From a halophilic archaeon SHRA6 (GTDB lineage Archaea; Halobacteriota; Halobacteria; Halobacteriales; Haloferacaceae), in assembly GCA_005239175.1 (NCBI GenBank), contig SOPS01000004.1, forward strand, positions 682,001 through 746,000: a DNA stretch of 64,000 nucleotides. The letters are read 5' to 3'. The position numbers and the translations under genes are program-made. The first letter of the stretch is position 1. Every line of letters starts with the position of its first letter. This document shows, in pieces, positions 33,687 to 42,180 of this stretch. The notes below the pieces were generated by a model. The model saw only the letters and a list, made by a program, of their open reading frames with translations. It made no database searches and was not told the DNA's origin.

Positions 33687-34631
33687 ATGGAGCGATCGCT
33701 CGATCCGGAACTCGCAGAGATCATCTCGACGACTGAAGCGGCAGGGATTCCACCGTGGCATGCCCTGAGCGTCGATGCGGCACGAGGGCTCGAAGGGAGG
33801 GTGTTCGCATCCGAGGTGGAGCCGACGGAGAGCCTCAGATCAGTCCGTGATCTGGCGTTCGATGGTCCTGACGGCGAGGTGCCTGTCCGGATCTATCGAC
33901 CAGAGCGGGAGGATCCAGCCCCAACCATCGTCTACTTTCACGGCGGCGGCTGGACGCTCGGCACGTTGGATTCGATCGACACCGTCTGTCGCCGACTCGC
34001 TTCGGCCGCCGATAGCGTCGTCATCTCCGTCGACTACCGGCTCGCACCCGAGCACCCGTTTCCAGAGCCGCTCAGAGATGCAGTCGCGGCGGTCGAGTGG
34101 GCCGACCGACACGCCACTAGCGTCGGCGGCGATCCAGATCGGCTTGCAGTCGCGGGAACGAGCGCCGGCGGAAACCTCGCGGCAGCAACCTGTCTGCACG
34201 CCCGTGAGTTCGATGGACCCACGATCGACGCGCAGCTACTGTTGTATCCAATCACCGGCAGGGTTCGCTCGACACGCTCCTACGAGCGAAACGCTGACGG
34301 ACCGCTTTTGACCCGCGCGGACATGACGTGGTTCTTCGAACAGTACTGTCGGGATCCGGTCGACAGCTACAATCCGTTCGTCTCACCACTGGACGCGTCG
34401 GACCTCTCAAAGCTGCCGCCAGCGGTTGTGGTGACGGCTGGCTTCGATCCGCTCAGAGACGACGGCAAACAGTATGCCGATCGGCTCGAAGCGGCAGCCG
34501 TCCCGGTTACCCACCTCGACTACCCAACAATGGTGCACGGCTTTCTTAGCCTCGCCCAGAACGTCGAGACCGCCGCGGACGCGTTCGATGAGGTGGTCCA
34601 GGCGTTCGATTCGGCGATCGAAACCGAGTAG
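33687..34631 (+). CDS. Alpha/beta-hydrolase, hormone-sensitive-lipase-type esterase
   Basis: 314 residues from the ATG at 33687. HGGG at 85-88 forms the oxyanion hole and GTSAGG at 157-162 carries the nucleophile Ser159. The triad Asp is in AGFDPLRDD and the His in MVHGFLS. This is the HSL family (bacterial type IV) of carboxylesterases, acting on short-chain esters. It is a single gene divergent from xpb. Confidence 0.93.
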   Translation: MERSLDPELAEIISTTEAAGIPPWHALSVDAARGLEGRVFASEVEPTESLRSVRDLAFDGPDGEVPVRIYRPEREDPAPTIVYFHGGGWTLGTLDSIDTVCRRLASAADSVVISVDYRLAPEHPFPEPLRDAVAAVEWADRHATSVGGDPDRLAVAGTSAGGNLAAATCLHAREFDGPTIDAQLLLYPITGRVRSTRSYERNADGPLLTRADMTWFFEQYCRDPVDSYNPFVSPLDASDLSKLPPAVVVTAGFDPLRDDGKQYADRLEAAAVPVTHLDYPTMVHGFLSLAQNVETAADAFDEVVQAFDSAIETE

Positions 34632-34667
34632 CGAGTAGCCACGGTAAGTCGATCGCTGTTGATCAGA

Positions 34668-35810
34668 TCAGGCGCGGATCTCTTCTTCGACCAGTTCCGC
34701 AGCCTGCTTTATCGCCCGAACAGAGCTGAGATAGCCCGCACCGACGGACGCTTTCATCGCTTTGGCCGGCGCGCCGGTGAGCACCGTCGGACCGACCTGC
34801 GCGACGGCACCGGTGCCGACTGAAACGATCCAGCCGGGTACCGAGAAGCGATACGGCTCCATTCGAGGTTCAAAGCCACCCGCCCCCTCGAGATCGTGTT
34901 CGACGAGCGCGGTAATGTTTTCAGCGACGGTGCCCGCCTCACGGATCGCCGCCGAGGCGCTTGCAGGGACCGGCTCGCCATCTGTGTCGACCGCCTTGGC
35001 CGCGTCGCCGAGGACAAAGGTCGATCGATCGAGCCGGAGGTCGTTCCGGACGATCGGGCGCTCGCCCGACAGCGCGTCTGGGCCGCCGATACCGCCGGTC
35101 CAGACGAACAGGTCGTACGGCAGGTCGCCGTGGTCAGTTTCGATAACACTTGGGCCAGCCCGTTCGACTGCGGTCTCAGTTCGGACATCGATCCCCCGGG
35201 CTACCAGTTCGTCGTGTACCGCGGCCTGGAAGTTCGCCGGGAAGCTCGGTGCGACCGAGTCTTGCATTTCGAGCACGACAATATCGATTCGATCGCCGGC
35301 TCCCTCCTCATCGACCAGCGCGGCAAGCTCGCCAGCAACCTGGATCCCCGAGAGTCCGGCACCGCCAACGACGATCGTCCCCGCAGTCCCGCGCTCGATG
35401 AGGTCAAGCGCCTCGCCGCGGATTCGGTCCGCCTCTTCGAGGCTCTTCAGCCCGATCGAGTGCTCCTCGACGCCTTCGAGTCCGTAGTATGCAGTCTCTG
35501 ACCCGAGACAGATCGCCGCATAATCGTACTCTATCGTTGAACCGTCGGCAAGCGAGACGACTCGGTCCGTGGTGTCGACATCAGATACCGTTCCGAGTCG
35601 GACCGCTGCACGGTCGAAGAGGTCTTCGAGTGGAACCTGGATCGCGTCGGCGATCGATGGCCGTCTGATCGCCCGGTGGACCTCGTGTTGAACGAGATGA
35701 TTCGGCGACTGATCGACGACGGTGAGCTGGACAGACTCCGGCAGCGATCGCTCAAGTCGTCTGGTCAGTGTGACGCCCGCATATCCCGCACCCAGAACTA
35801 CAACGTGCAT
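34668..35810 (-). CDS. NDH-2-like FAD/NAD(P) oxidoreductase
   Basis: 380 residues from the ATG at 35810 (MHVVVLGAGYAGVTL, FAD motif). A second dinucleotide fold, IVVGGAGLSGIQVAGELA, near residue 155 binds NAD(P)H. FVLGDAAKAVD near residue 270 is the second FAD block, and a C-terminal tail follows (KAMKASVGAGYLSSVRAIKQAAELVEEEI). It fits type II NADH dehydrogenase or sulfide:quinone-like flavoproteins; no redox cysteines of SQR are seen. An ATG three codons earlier (35819) is equally possible. It is convergent with the esterase gene. Confidence 0.87.
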   Translation of the reverse strand: MHVVVLGAGYAGVTLTRRLERSLPESVQLTVVDQSPNHLVQHEVHRAIRRPSIADAIQVPLEDLFDRAAVRLGTVSDVDTTDRVVSLADGSTIEYDYAAICLGSETAYYGLEGVEEHSIGLKSLEEADRIRGEALDLIERGTAGTIVVGGAGLSGIQVAGELAALVDEEGAGDRIDIVVLEMQDSVAPSFPANFQAAVHDELVARGIDVRTETAVERAGPSVIETDHGDLPYDLFVWTGGIGGPDALSGERPIVRNDLRLDRSTFVLGDAAKAVDTDGEPVPASASAAIREAGTVAENITALVEHDLEGAGGFEPRMEPYRFSVPGWIVSVGTGAVAQVGPTVLTGAPAKAMKASVGAGYLSSVRAIKQAAELVEEEIRA

Positions 35811-35865
35811 ACCCTTCAATAGGGAATCAATCGCCTTGAGGGCACGGAAACACCTAATTGGGCAG

Positions 35866-36426
35866 CTACGATTTGCTCACACCAGGCAGGTCTTTGAATG
35901 CTGCCTCTGCGCCGATCTCATCGAGCCGTGCATCCATCTCCGATCGGACGGCGTTGAGTTCGTCGACGAGCGATCCGTACTCTTCGCCGCTGTCGTTGCC
36001 CGCCATCTCCAGGGCCGCTTTTTTTGCAGCGAGGCGAAAGTACGTTTGCCCGCGGCTGTCGTAGGTAAGCCGCTCGATAAGACCCTCCACGAGAGCTAAA
36101 AGCTCGGTTCGAGTGACCGGCTTCACCTTGTAATCGTCGAACGGCATATCGACAATGTCGATATCGGGCTCGACGGCGGTGAGCATCGCTACTTTGATTG
36201 AGCAGTCACACTCGCGGATCTTCTCGAGCAGTTCGTCGCCCGAAACTCCCGGCATGCGCCGATCGAGCAGCGCAACGTCGACTGTATCATCGATGAGATC
36301 TAGGGCCGCCGAGCCGCTCGTTGCAGTCCGAACAGTGTACGAGGACGAGAGAAACGCAGTGTAGAGATTTGCCAGATCGGGTTCGTCGTCAACGACGAGA
36401 ACGGTCGGGTCAGACGGCCGGCTCAT
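35866..36426 (-). CDS. Response regulator with HalX domain
   Basis: 186 residues. The receiver domain (1-~120) has the acidic pair D13/D14, phospho-acceptor D55 (ALLDRRMPG), T83 and K102 of KVKP, so it is complete. The C-terminal ~60 residues are a helical HalX-type domain (TYFRLAAKKAALEMAGNDSGEEYGSLVDELNAVRSEMD) found in haloarchaeal regulators of bacterioopsin-like systems. No histidine kinase is next to it, so it is an orphan regulator. It is divergent from the SLC13-type permease, with 184 bases of AT-rich DNA between. Confidence 0.93.
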   Translation of the reverse strand: MSRPSDPTVLVVDDEPDLANLYTAFLSSSYTVRTATSGSAALDLIDDTVDVALLDRRMPGVSGDELLEKIRECDCSIKVAMLTAVEPDIDIVDMPFDDYKVKPVTRTELLALVEGLIERLTYDSRGQTYFRLAAKKAALEMAGNDSGEEYGSLVDELNAVRSEMDARLDEIGAEAAFKDLPGVSKS

Positions 36427-36610
36427 GTGTTGGCGCAGCTACACGATTGGAGTGTCCATATCTGTACCATGTATCTGTTAGTTTTCAATGCATTGAATAA
36501 AAAGACGACGGCACTATTATCAGTTGTAATATTTTGAGAGTCCGCACTTGACTGCTGGTTTTCCAGTGTGAATGCTTTTGTCGATTGGCGGGTACTGAAG
36601 CCACGTAGCT

Positions 36611-38491
36611 GTGTATCGAGTCGAGTTGTTACAGTCGGTCGCAGGGCTGGCACCGATAACACCCGATATCGCGATCGTGTTTGCGATTGCGGCGATCGCA
36701 CTCGTGTTATTCGTACTCGAACCACTGCCACTCGACGTGACGGCGATCGGATTGCTCGTCGTGTTAATGATCCTCGAACCCGTTACGGGCGTCGATACGG
36801 CTGCTGGGCTGTCTGGCTTTTCGAGCATGGCGACGATCACCGTGCTTGCAATGTTTATCCTGAGCGAAGGGATCAGACAGTCGGGACTGATAAACTACAT
36901 CGGACAGTGGATCGTCCGCTCGTTCGGTGACAGCCCGTTCCGACAGCTTGCCGCCGTCTTGGGGCTGTCTGGTGGGACCGCAGGGTTCATCAACAACACG
37001 CCAGTCGTCGCGGTGATGATTCCGATGATCATTGAGGTGGCCGATCGGACCGGTGTCTCACCCTCTCGACTGTTGATGCCAGCATCGTTCGCGGCGATGC
37101 TCGGCGGCATGTTGACTGTTATCGGCACATCGACGAATATCCTCGCCTCAGACCTGACCGCTCGGATTGGTGCAGACCTCGGTATCGAGTCGCTGTCTGC
37201 CTTTTCGATGTTCGAGTTCACTGGACTCGGGATCATCGTCCTTCTCACAGGGGTGGGATACCTGCTTATTGCCTCGCCGTACCTCGTTCCAGAGCGGATC
37301 AAAATCGACGAGACGCTCACCGACGAGTTCGAGATGACGGAGTATCTCACAGAAGTCGTCGTGACCGAATCCTCGCCGTTCGTTGGCCAGACGATCGATC
37401 AGGCGTTCTCGACGCTCGATATGGACGCCGACATTGTCCAACTGGTCCGAAACAGACGCACGTTCAGTGAGCCGCTTGCGCCCAAGGAGATTCACGCTAA
37501 AGATATTCTTGTCCTCCGAACCGATCGCGACAGCCTCATGCGGCTCATCGAAGCCGAAGGCCTCGAACTCGCCCCTGACGCGGAGGTGACTGACGAACAG
37601 CTAGCGGTCGAAGACGAGCGGATCGACGAGACCCCCAACCAACGACTCGTCGAAATCGTGATCTCTCCGGAATCGACGATTATTGGGGTAACCCTCGAGT
37701 CAATCCGGTTTCGACAGCGCTACGACGCGACGGTGCTCGCAATTCGACGCGGTGGAGAAATAATTCACGCCCGGATGGACGAACGGCCGCTTCGCGGGGG
37801 AGACACACTGTTGGTGCAAGCGTCTGAATCGACGGTCGAACGCTTCGTCGCCGATCGGGGCTTCATCGTCGCACAGGATCTCACGCCGCCAGAGTACCGC
37901 TACGATCGCATCCCGGTCGCCCTCAGCGTTGTCGCATTGGTCGTCGCATTGCCAGCGCTCGGGGTGCTACCGATCGTCGTCTCCGCGCTGGCTGGGATCG
38001 TTGCCATGGTCGCGACGGGCTGTGTCAAGCCGAACGAGATGTACGAATCCGTCGACTGGAGCGTGATTTTCTTGCTCGCGGGGTTGATTCCCCTCGGGGT
38101 AGCGCTTGAGCGAAGTGGCGGCGCAGAGTGGCTCGCAACGGCGATCGTCGCAGTCTCGTTCGGGCTCACGCCGATCGTCGTGTTGGGGCTGTTCTATCTC
38201 GTGACCGCGCTTTTGACGAACGTGTTGAGCAACAACGCGAGCGTCGTCGTGATGATCCCGGTGGCCGTTGAAGCGGCGCTCCAACTCGGCGCAAACCCAT
38301 TCGCGTTCGTGATGGCGGTGACGTTCGCCGCGTCGACGCCGTTTTTGACCCCGATCGGCTACCAGACAAACCTCATGGTGTACGGCCCAGGTGGCTACAC
38401 CTTCTCAGACTACGCTCGCCTCGGCGCGCCGCTACAACTGTTGTTGACTGTCGTGACGACGCTTGGAATCGCGTTCTTCTGGGGTGTGTGA
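36611..38491 (+). CDS. SLC13/CitT-DASS family permease with TrkA-C domains
   Basis: 626 residues from a GTG at 36611. About 11 membrane segments in two halves enclose two cytosolic TrkA-C (RCK_C) domains, at ~210-290 (LTEVVVTESSPFVGQTIDQAF) and ~310-390 (LVEIVISPESTIIGVTLESI). Each half has an SNT-like substrate loop (FINNTPVV and VLSNNASVVV). The likely substrates are dicarboxylates, sulfate or other anions with Na+. The spacer upstream (36427-36610) holds a possible start region but no other gene. The divergent regulator may or may not act on it. Confidence 0.9.
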   Translation: MYRVELLQSVAGLAPITPDIAIVFAIAAIALVLFVLEPLPLDVTAIGLLVVLMILEPVTGVDTAAGLSGFSSMATITVLAMFILSEGIRQSGLINYIGQWIVRSFGDSPFRQLAAVLGLSGGTAGFINNTPVVAVMIPMIIEVADRTGVSPSRLLMPASFAAMLGGMLTVIGTSTNILASDLTARIGADLGIESLSAFSMFEFTGLGIIVLLTGVGYLLIASPYLVPERIKIDETLTDEFEMTEYLTEVVVTESSPFVGQTIDQAFSTLDMDADIVQLVRNRRTFSEPLAPKEIHAKDILVLRTDRDSLMRLIEAEGLELAPDAEVTDEQLAVEDERIDETPNQRLVEIVISPESTIIGVTLESIRFRQRYDATVLAIRRGGEIIHARMDERPLRGGDTLLVQASESTVERFVADRGFIVAQDLTPPEYRYDRIPVALSVVALVVALPALGVLPIVVSALAGIVAMVATGCVKPNEMYESVDWSVIFLLAGLIPLGVALERSGGAEWLATAIVAVSFGLTPIVVLGLFYLVTALLTNVLSNNASVVVMIPVAVEAALQLGANPFAFVMAVTFAASTPFLTPIGYQTNLMVYGPGGYTFSDYARLGAPLQLLLTVVTTLGIAFFWGV

Positions 38492-38522
38492 GTACTGAAG
38501 AAAATTAGATAAGAAGGCAGCC

Positions 38523-38768
38523 TTACTCGTGTGCTGCGTCCCACTCTTCGGGCTTTCGGATGTTCCCACAGGTGTTACACTCGATACGGCCCATTGTGTC
38601 CATCGCGTTGTCAAAGCTCTCGCAGTTCGAACAGTAGTATCCCCACCGATCGTCGCCGGATTCAGAGCCATAGACCGCATAAAACAGCCCGTCACCGCCG
38701 CGTTCAGCGTCCGATCGATCGATAAATACTGATTCCCCAGATTCGGTCGTCGCAGCTTCTCGGGTCAT
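38523..38768 (-). CDS. Small zinc-ribbon protein (DUF5816-like)
   Basis: 81 residues. Two CxxC pairs (CSNC and CNTC) near the C-terminus make a zinc ribbon: GYYCSNCESFDNAMDTMGRIECNTCGNIRKPEEWDAAHE. This C-terminal block is what I recall for haloarchaeal DUF5816. The N-terminal half contains a short beta segment (VFIDRSDAERGGDGLFYAVYGSE). The function is unknown. It is convergent with the SLC13-type gene (31 bases). Confidence 0.8.
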   Translation of the reverse strand: MTREAATTESGESVFIDRSDAERGGDGLFYAVYGSESGDDRWGYYCSNCESFDNAMDTMGRIECNTCGNIRKPEEWDAAHE

Positions 38769-38847
38769 GTGTGAGACAAATGGACGGAATAGATTTATAC
38801 GTTCGTGCCGATACGTCCGGTGGTTTTTCAGGCGATGTCAACGCGCT

Positions 38848-39213
38848 TCAGGTGCGGAAACTCTCGCCACAGCCGCATTCGGCTTCCACGTTCGGATTTT
38901 CGACAGTAAAGCCCGCCGCCTGTAGCCCATCTTCGAACTCAAGCGTACTCCCGCCAATGTAGTTCAAACTCGCCGGGTCGACAAAGATCCGGAGCCCGTG
39001 GTGCTCGGTTACGGTGTCGTTTTCTTCTGGTTCATTATCAAAGCGCATCCCGTAGGACAGCCCAGCACAACCACCTTGCTGAACGAATAGCCGCAATCCA
39101 CCGACATCCGTGTCCATTCCCTCTGTGTCCATAAGCGCCAGCGCCTTCTCGGCAGCCGCGGGCGTTACTTCGACGCGGGACCGCGCCGATCCGTCGATCG
39201 ATTCGGTACTCAT
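38848..39213 (-). CDS. IscA/HesB-type iron-sulfur carrier
   Basis: 121 residues. The three Fe-S ligand cysteines are C49 (QQGGCAGLSYGM), C113 and C115 (AECGCGESF). It is an A-type carrier that passes clusters to apo-proteins. The Ala-rich start (EVTPAAAEKALALMDTEG) is the family N-terminus. It stands between hisD and the DUF5816-like gene, all on the minus strand, but gaps of about 70-80 bases suggest separate promoters. Confidence 0.95.
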   Translation of the reverse strand: MSTESIDGSARSRVEVTPAAAEKALALMDTEGMDTDVGGLRLFVQQGGCAGLSYGMRFDNEPEENDTVTEHHGLRIFVDPASLNYIGGSTLEFEDGLQAAGFTVENPNVEAECGCGESFRT

Positions 39214-39282
39214 ACCCCACGATAGCGATCGAACGGTGTTAACTGTGACGCCGTCGACAGCGCAAAATGAAACTGTTTGTCG

Positions 39283-40551
39283 TTACTCGAATCGCTTTCG
39301 GACGCTTTCGGCGTGTGCCTCCAGCCCTTCGGCTTCTGCGAGCAGTGTTATCGTCTCTTTGAGCGTAGCCAGCGATTCTTCTTCAAGACGCTGGACAGTG
39401 GTCGATCGCAGGAATGTGTCAACCGAAAGGCCACCGAAACGCTTTGCGCCGCCGTTCGTCGGCAATACGTGATTCGTTCCAGAGGCGTAATCGCCGGCGG
39501 CGATCGGCGTGAACGGGCCGAGGAACGCGCTCCCCGCGGAGTCGATCCGATCAAGCAATGCCTCGTCGTCTGCCGCCTGGATCGAGAGGTGCTCGGCGGC
39601 GTACTCCTCGGCGAAAAGCACCGCTTCGGACATCGATCGGGCGGTCAAGATCCCGCTCGCGTCGTTGTCGAGCGCCTCACGAATAATCGACTCACGCTCG
39701 CGCTGGGCGGCCTGGCGATCGACCGCCTCGGCGATCGCTTCCGCAAGGGCGTCGTCGGCAGTGACCGCCACCACGGAGGCGTTCGGATCGTGTTCAGCCT
39801 GCGCGAGGAGGTCTGCAGCCACGAGCGCCGGATCGGCCGTCTCGTCGGCGAGCACGAGCGCTTCTGAGGGACCAGCAAGGAAGTCGATCTCGACATCGCC
39901 GCGGACCTCAGCCTTTGCGGCGGTGACCCACTTGTTGCCGGGGCCGACGATTTTCTGCGCGGCCGTAACGGTTTCAGTCCCGTACGCCAGGGCCGCGATC
40001 GCCTGTGCTCCGCCGACCTGATACACCGCATCCGCACCCGCGACGTGGATCGCCGCCAGCGTCACCGGGTTGATTGGTTCGCCGGGAGGGGTGGCCACAG
40101 CGACGTGCTCCACGCCGGCGACTTTCGCGGGAATGACACCCATGAGAACGCTCGAAGGATACGCGGCAGTCCCGCCGGGGACGTAGACACCGGCGCGTTC
40201 GATCGGCCGGTACCGACGCCCGAGCTCACGCCCCTCGAAGTCTTCGCGCCAGTCAGTCGGTTGCTGGCGTTCGTGAAAGCCACGGATGTTGGCCGCAGCG
40301 GTCTCGATTGCGTCACGGATGTCATCGTCAACCGCATCGTACGCTCGCTCGGCCGCATCGGTCACGTCGATATTGCCGACCTCGACGCCGTCGAACTCCT
40401 TAGAAAACTCTCGGACGGCAACGTCACCCTCTCGACGGACGCGATCAACAATGTCGCGGACATCCCCCCGAACCGCGTCGATGCCGGCATCACGCTCAAA
40501 CAGCGCGGCCCGCTCGTCGGGCGAAAGGTCCGCGATGGCTCGTACGTTCAT
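39283..40551 (-). CDS. hisD: Histidinol dehydrogenase
   Basis: 422 residues, full length. It oxidises L-histidinol to histidine in two NAD-dependent steps, the last steps of histidine synthesis. Seen: ERAGVYVPGG near residue 103, PPGEPINPVTLAAIHVAGAD and VGGAQAIAALAYG for the NAD site. It ends in the dimer/zinc region with AAEHLSIQAADDE, SGTNHVLPTNGGAKRFGGLSV, and the His/Glu residues that act as base and metal ligands. No other his gene is adjacent. Confidence 0.97.
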   Translation of the reverse strand: MNVRAIADLSPDERAALFERDAGIDAVRGDVRDIVDRVRREGDVAVREFSKEFDGVEVGNIDVTDAAERAYDAVDDDIRDAIETAAANIRGFHERQQPTDWREDFEGRELGRRYRPIERAGVYVPGGTAAYPSSVLMGVIPAKVAGVEHVAVATPPGEPINPVTLAAIHVAGADAVYQVGGAQAIAALAYGTETVTAAQKIVGPGNKWVTAAKAEVRGDVEIDFLAGPSEALVLADETADPALVAADLLAQAEHDPNASVVAVTADDALAEAIAEAVDRQAAQRERESIIREALDNDASGILTARSMSEAVLFAEEYAAEHLSIQAADDEALLDRIDSAGSAFLGPFTPIAAGDYASGTNHVLPTNGGAKRFGGLSVDTFLRSTTVQRLEEESLATLKETITLLAEAEGLEAHAESVRKRFE

Positions 40552-40608
40552 ACATTTTGTTGGGCGAGCGATCGAAAAACGGTTTTCATCGGGCGGGCGC
40601 TGCGAGCG

Positions 40609-40818
40609 TCACTCGATTGATCGAACGCCGAACAGGTCCAAGAGTCCCCAGACGAATAGATATACAATAATGGCGAACGCCGCGAAGACGACCGGCGCGG
40701 CCAGGATCAGCGATATCCGGTACGGCAGAAGAATCCGCGTCGTCCCTCGAATCAGAAAGCTCGCAAGGAGTAGCCCGAACGCGGCGATCGCGAGCAAGAC
40801 GAAGCGGTTCCGATCCAT
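40609..40818 (-). CDS. Small two-helix membrane protein
   Basis: 69 residues. Two hydrophobic segments (VLLAIAAFGLLLASFLI, ISLILAAPVVFAAFAIIVYLFVWGLL) are separated by a short basic loop (RGTTRILLPYR). It is compact and typical of haloarchaeal membrane peptides. It lies between hisD and the small MscS-like gene, both on the same strand. No function is proposed. Confidence 0.6.
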   Translation of the reverse strand: MDRNRFVLLAIAAFGLLLASFLIRGTTRILLPYRISLILAAPVVFAAFAIIVYLFVWGLLDLFGVRSIE

Positions 40819-40893
40819 ACCGTAGCTCGTGTCGGCGTCAGTGATGAACGTTGCGTCGGCGGGCAGACGTGACTGTGGGCGACCACAGCGCGA

Positions 40894-41442
40894 CTATTCA
40901 CTCCGCTCTGTGGCACGTTTCGTCCACTTTGCTTCCACATCCCGGTTTGCAAGCACCGTTGTATCGCCGTTTTCGAGCATAAATCGGCTCTTGCGCAGGC
41001 CGATCTCGGCAACCGTTCCATCGACGCTACCGGTGGTGACTGAATCGCCGACGTTGAAGTCCGGATCTTTAAGCAGGTAGATGCCGGCGACGGTGTCTTC
41101 GATCATCTCCGAAAGCGCATAGGAGACGCCTAATGCGACAAAGCCGACGGCTGTGCCAAGGCTCGCTGCGATCTGTCCCAGTCCGAGAATGTCCAACAGC
41201 ACAAGCCCGGCCGCGAACCAGAGAAAGATCGTCACGACGACGACCGCAAAGTCGGCAATGAGCCGCTGATCAGCCGGGAACGCCCCGGTAATGAGACCCC
41301 GGACAAGCCGGCGGATAATTCGGATGCCGATGTACGCGATGACCGCAAAAACAATCGCTGCGACGAAGGACGGAATCGCAGCGATAAATCGGTTGACCAC
41401 GGAGTCGATCACTGGCACAAGAAGTACTGACGATCGCCACAT
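40894..41442 (-). CDS. Small MscS-type mechanosensitive channel protein
   Basis: 182 residues from the ATG at 41442 (MWRSSVLLVPVIDS); a frame start at 41496 would add 18 residues that look non-coding. It has three membrane segments followed by the MscS pore helix and beta domain: ASLGTAVGFVALGVSYALSEMIEDTVAGIYLLKDPDFNVGDSV...GTVAEIGLRKSRF. It stops after the beta domain and lacks the C-terminal alpha/beta vestibule of E. coli MscS. It gates under membrane tension or links osmotic state to signalling. A second, larger MscS lies at 47086-48294. Confidence 0.85.
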   Translation of the reverse strand: MWRSSVLLVPVIDSVVNRFIAAIPSFVAAIVFAVIAYIGIRIIRRLVRGLITGAFPADQRLIADFAVVVVTIFLWFAAGLVLLDILGLGQIAASLGTAVGFVALGVSYALSEMIEDTVAGIYLLKDPDFNVGDSVTTGSVDGTVAEIGLRKSRFMLENGDTTVLANRDVEAKWTKRATERSE

Positions 41443-41542
41443 ATTGGCTACACGGATGGGACCGTCCTGAAAGTACCGGACACGTGGAGTTTGCATTCAT
41501 TACTGCCGCCTACGGTAAGGAATCGGTTGTCGAGCCGGAACG

Positions 41543-41550
41543 GATTTATT
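41543..41550 (+). promoter_or_regulatory. TATA box of the DUF5804-type gene
   Basis: GATTTATT is centred 26 bases before the GTG start at 41573; leaderless spacing. Confidence 0.55.
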
Positions 41551-41572
41551 CGCCCGCCGAAAGCTACCGTAC

Positions 41573-42031
41573 GTGACCCGTGTGTGTTTCGTCGGCTCCG
41601 AGGATATCTCGCTCAGGGCAGAACTGCTCTCGCGAGAGACCGCACGAGCGGCGCTTTCGACGTACACGCTCGCGGAGCCGTTCGCAAACTCGATCGCGAT
41701 CGACACCGTCAGTCTGGGCGCGGCCGTCTCACTGTGTAACGATCTAAACTGGTATCTCGTCCGGTTCGTCGACACGGTGTTGATTCGCGAACCGAGTGTC
41801 TCGACAGCAGAGTGGCTCTCGCGGGAGCTCGCAAGCGACGTCAGGAACCGCGAGCTGCCGCCCGAAGAGACTGATCGCTACCTCACCGTGTACGGCGTCG
41901 TCGACGACCGGCTGGTCGAACCGATGTACGTCACCCGCCGAGATGGGACGGTTCCCGAGTACGACCTCCAGGAGGTCGATCGAACGGTCATCGTTCGAGT
42001 GACTGCAGACGAATTTTCGAACGCCGAGTGA
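41573..42031 (+). CDS. DUF5804-type haloarchaeal protein
   Basis: 152 residues from a GTG. It begins TRVCFVGSEDISLRAELLSRETARAALSTYTLAEPFANSI and has a conserved NDLNWYLVRFVDTVLIREPSVS...EWLSREL block that I recall from DUF5804. No catalytic motif is obvious. The TATA box at 41543-41550 supports the start. Its stop codon (TGA, 42029-42031) ends exactly where a 30-base tandem repeat begins. The function is unknown. Confidence 0.8.
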   Translation: MTRVCFVGSEDISLRAELLSRETARAALSTYTLAEPFANSIAIDTVSLGAAVSLCNDLNWYLVRFVDTVLIREPSVSTAEWLSRELASDVRNRELPPEETDRYLTVYGVVDDRLVEPMYVTRRDGTVPEYDLQEVDRTVIVRVTADEFSNAE

Positions 42032-42150
42032 TCACGCGCCGGTCCGATCGTCAGTAATCGATCTCGCACCGGTCCGATCGTCAGTAATCGATCACGCGCC
42101 GGTCCGATCGTCAGTAATCGATCACGCGCCGGTCCGATCGTCAGTAATCT
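42031..42150. repeat. 30-base tandem repeat, four copies
   Basis: Units start at 42031, 42061, 42091 and 42121 and begin ATCACGCGCCGGTCCGATCG, then TCAGTAATCG. The second unit has two changes and the fourth ends CT. It fills the gap between the convergent DUF5804-type and cysteine synthase genes. There are no spacers, so it is not CRISPR. Confidence 0.95.
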
Positions 42151-42180
42151 GTCACGGCGATCGGTCGAGGACCTCCTCGA

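Noticed and set aside
42031-42150. Possible CRISPR array or origin repeat
   Set aside because: Uninterrupted 30-base units without spacers; no Orc1/Cdc6 gene or origin-box sequence nearby.
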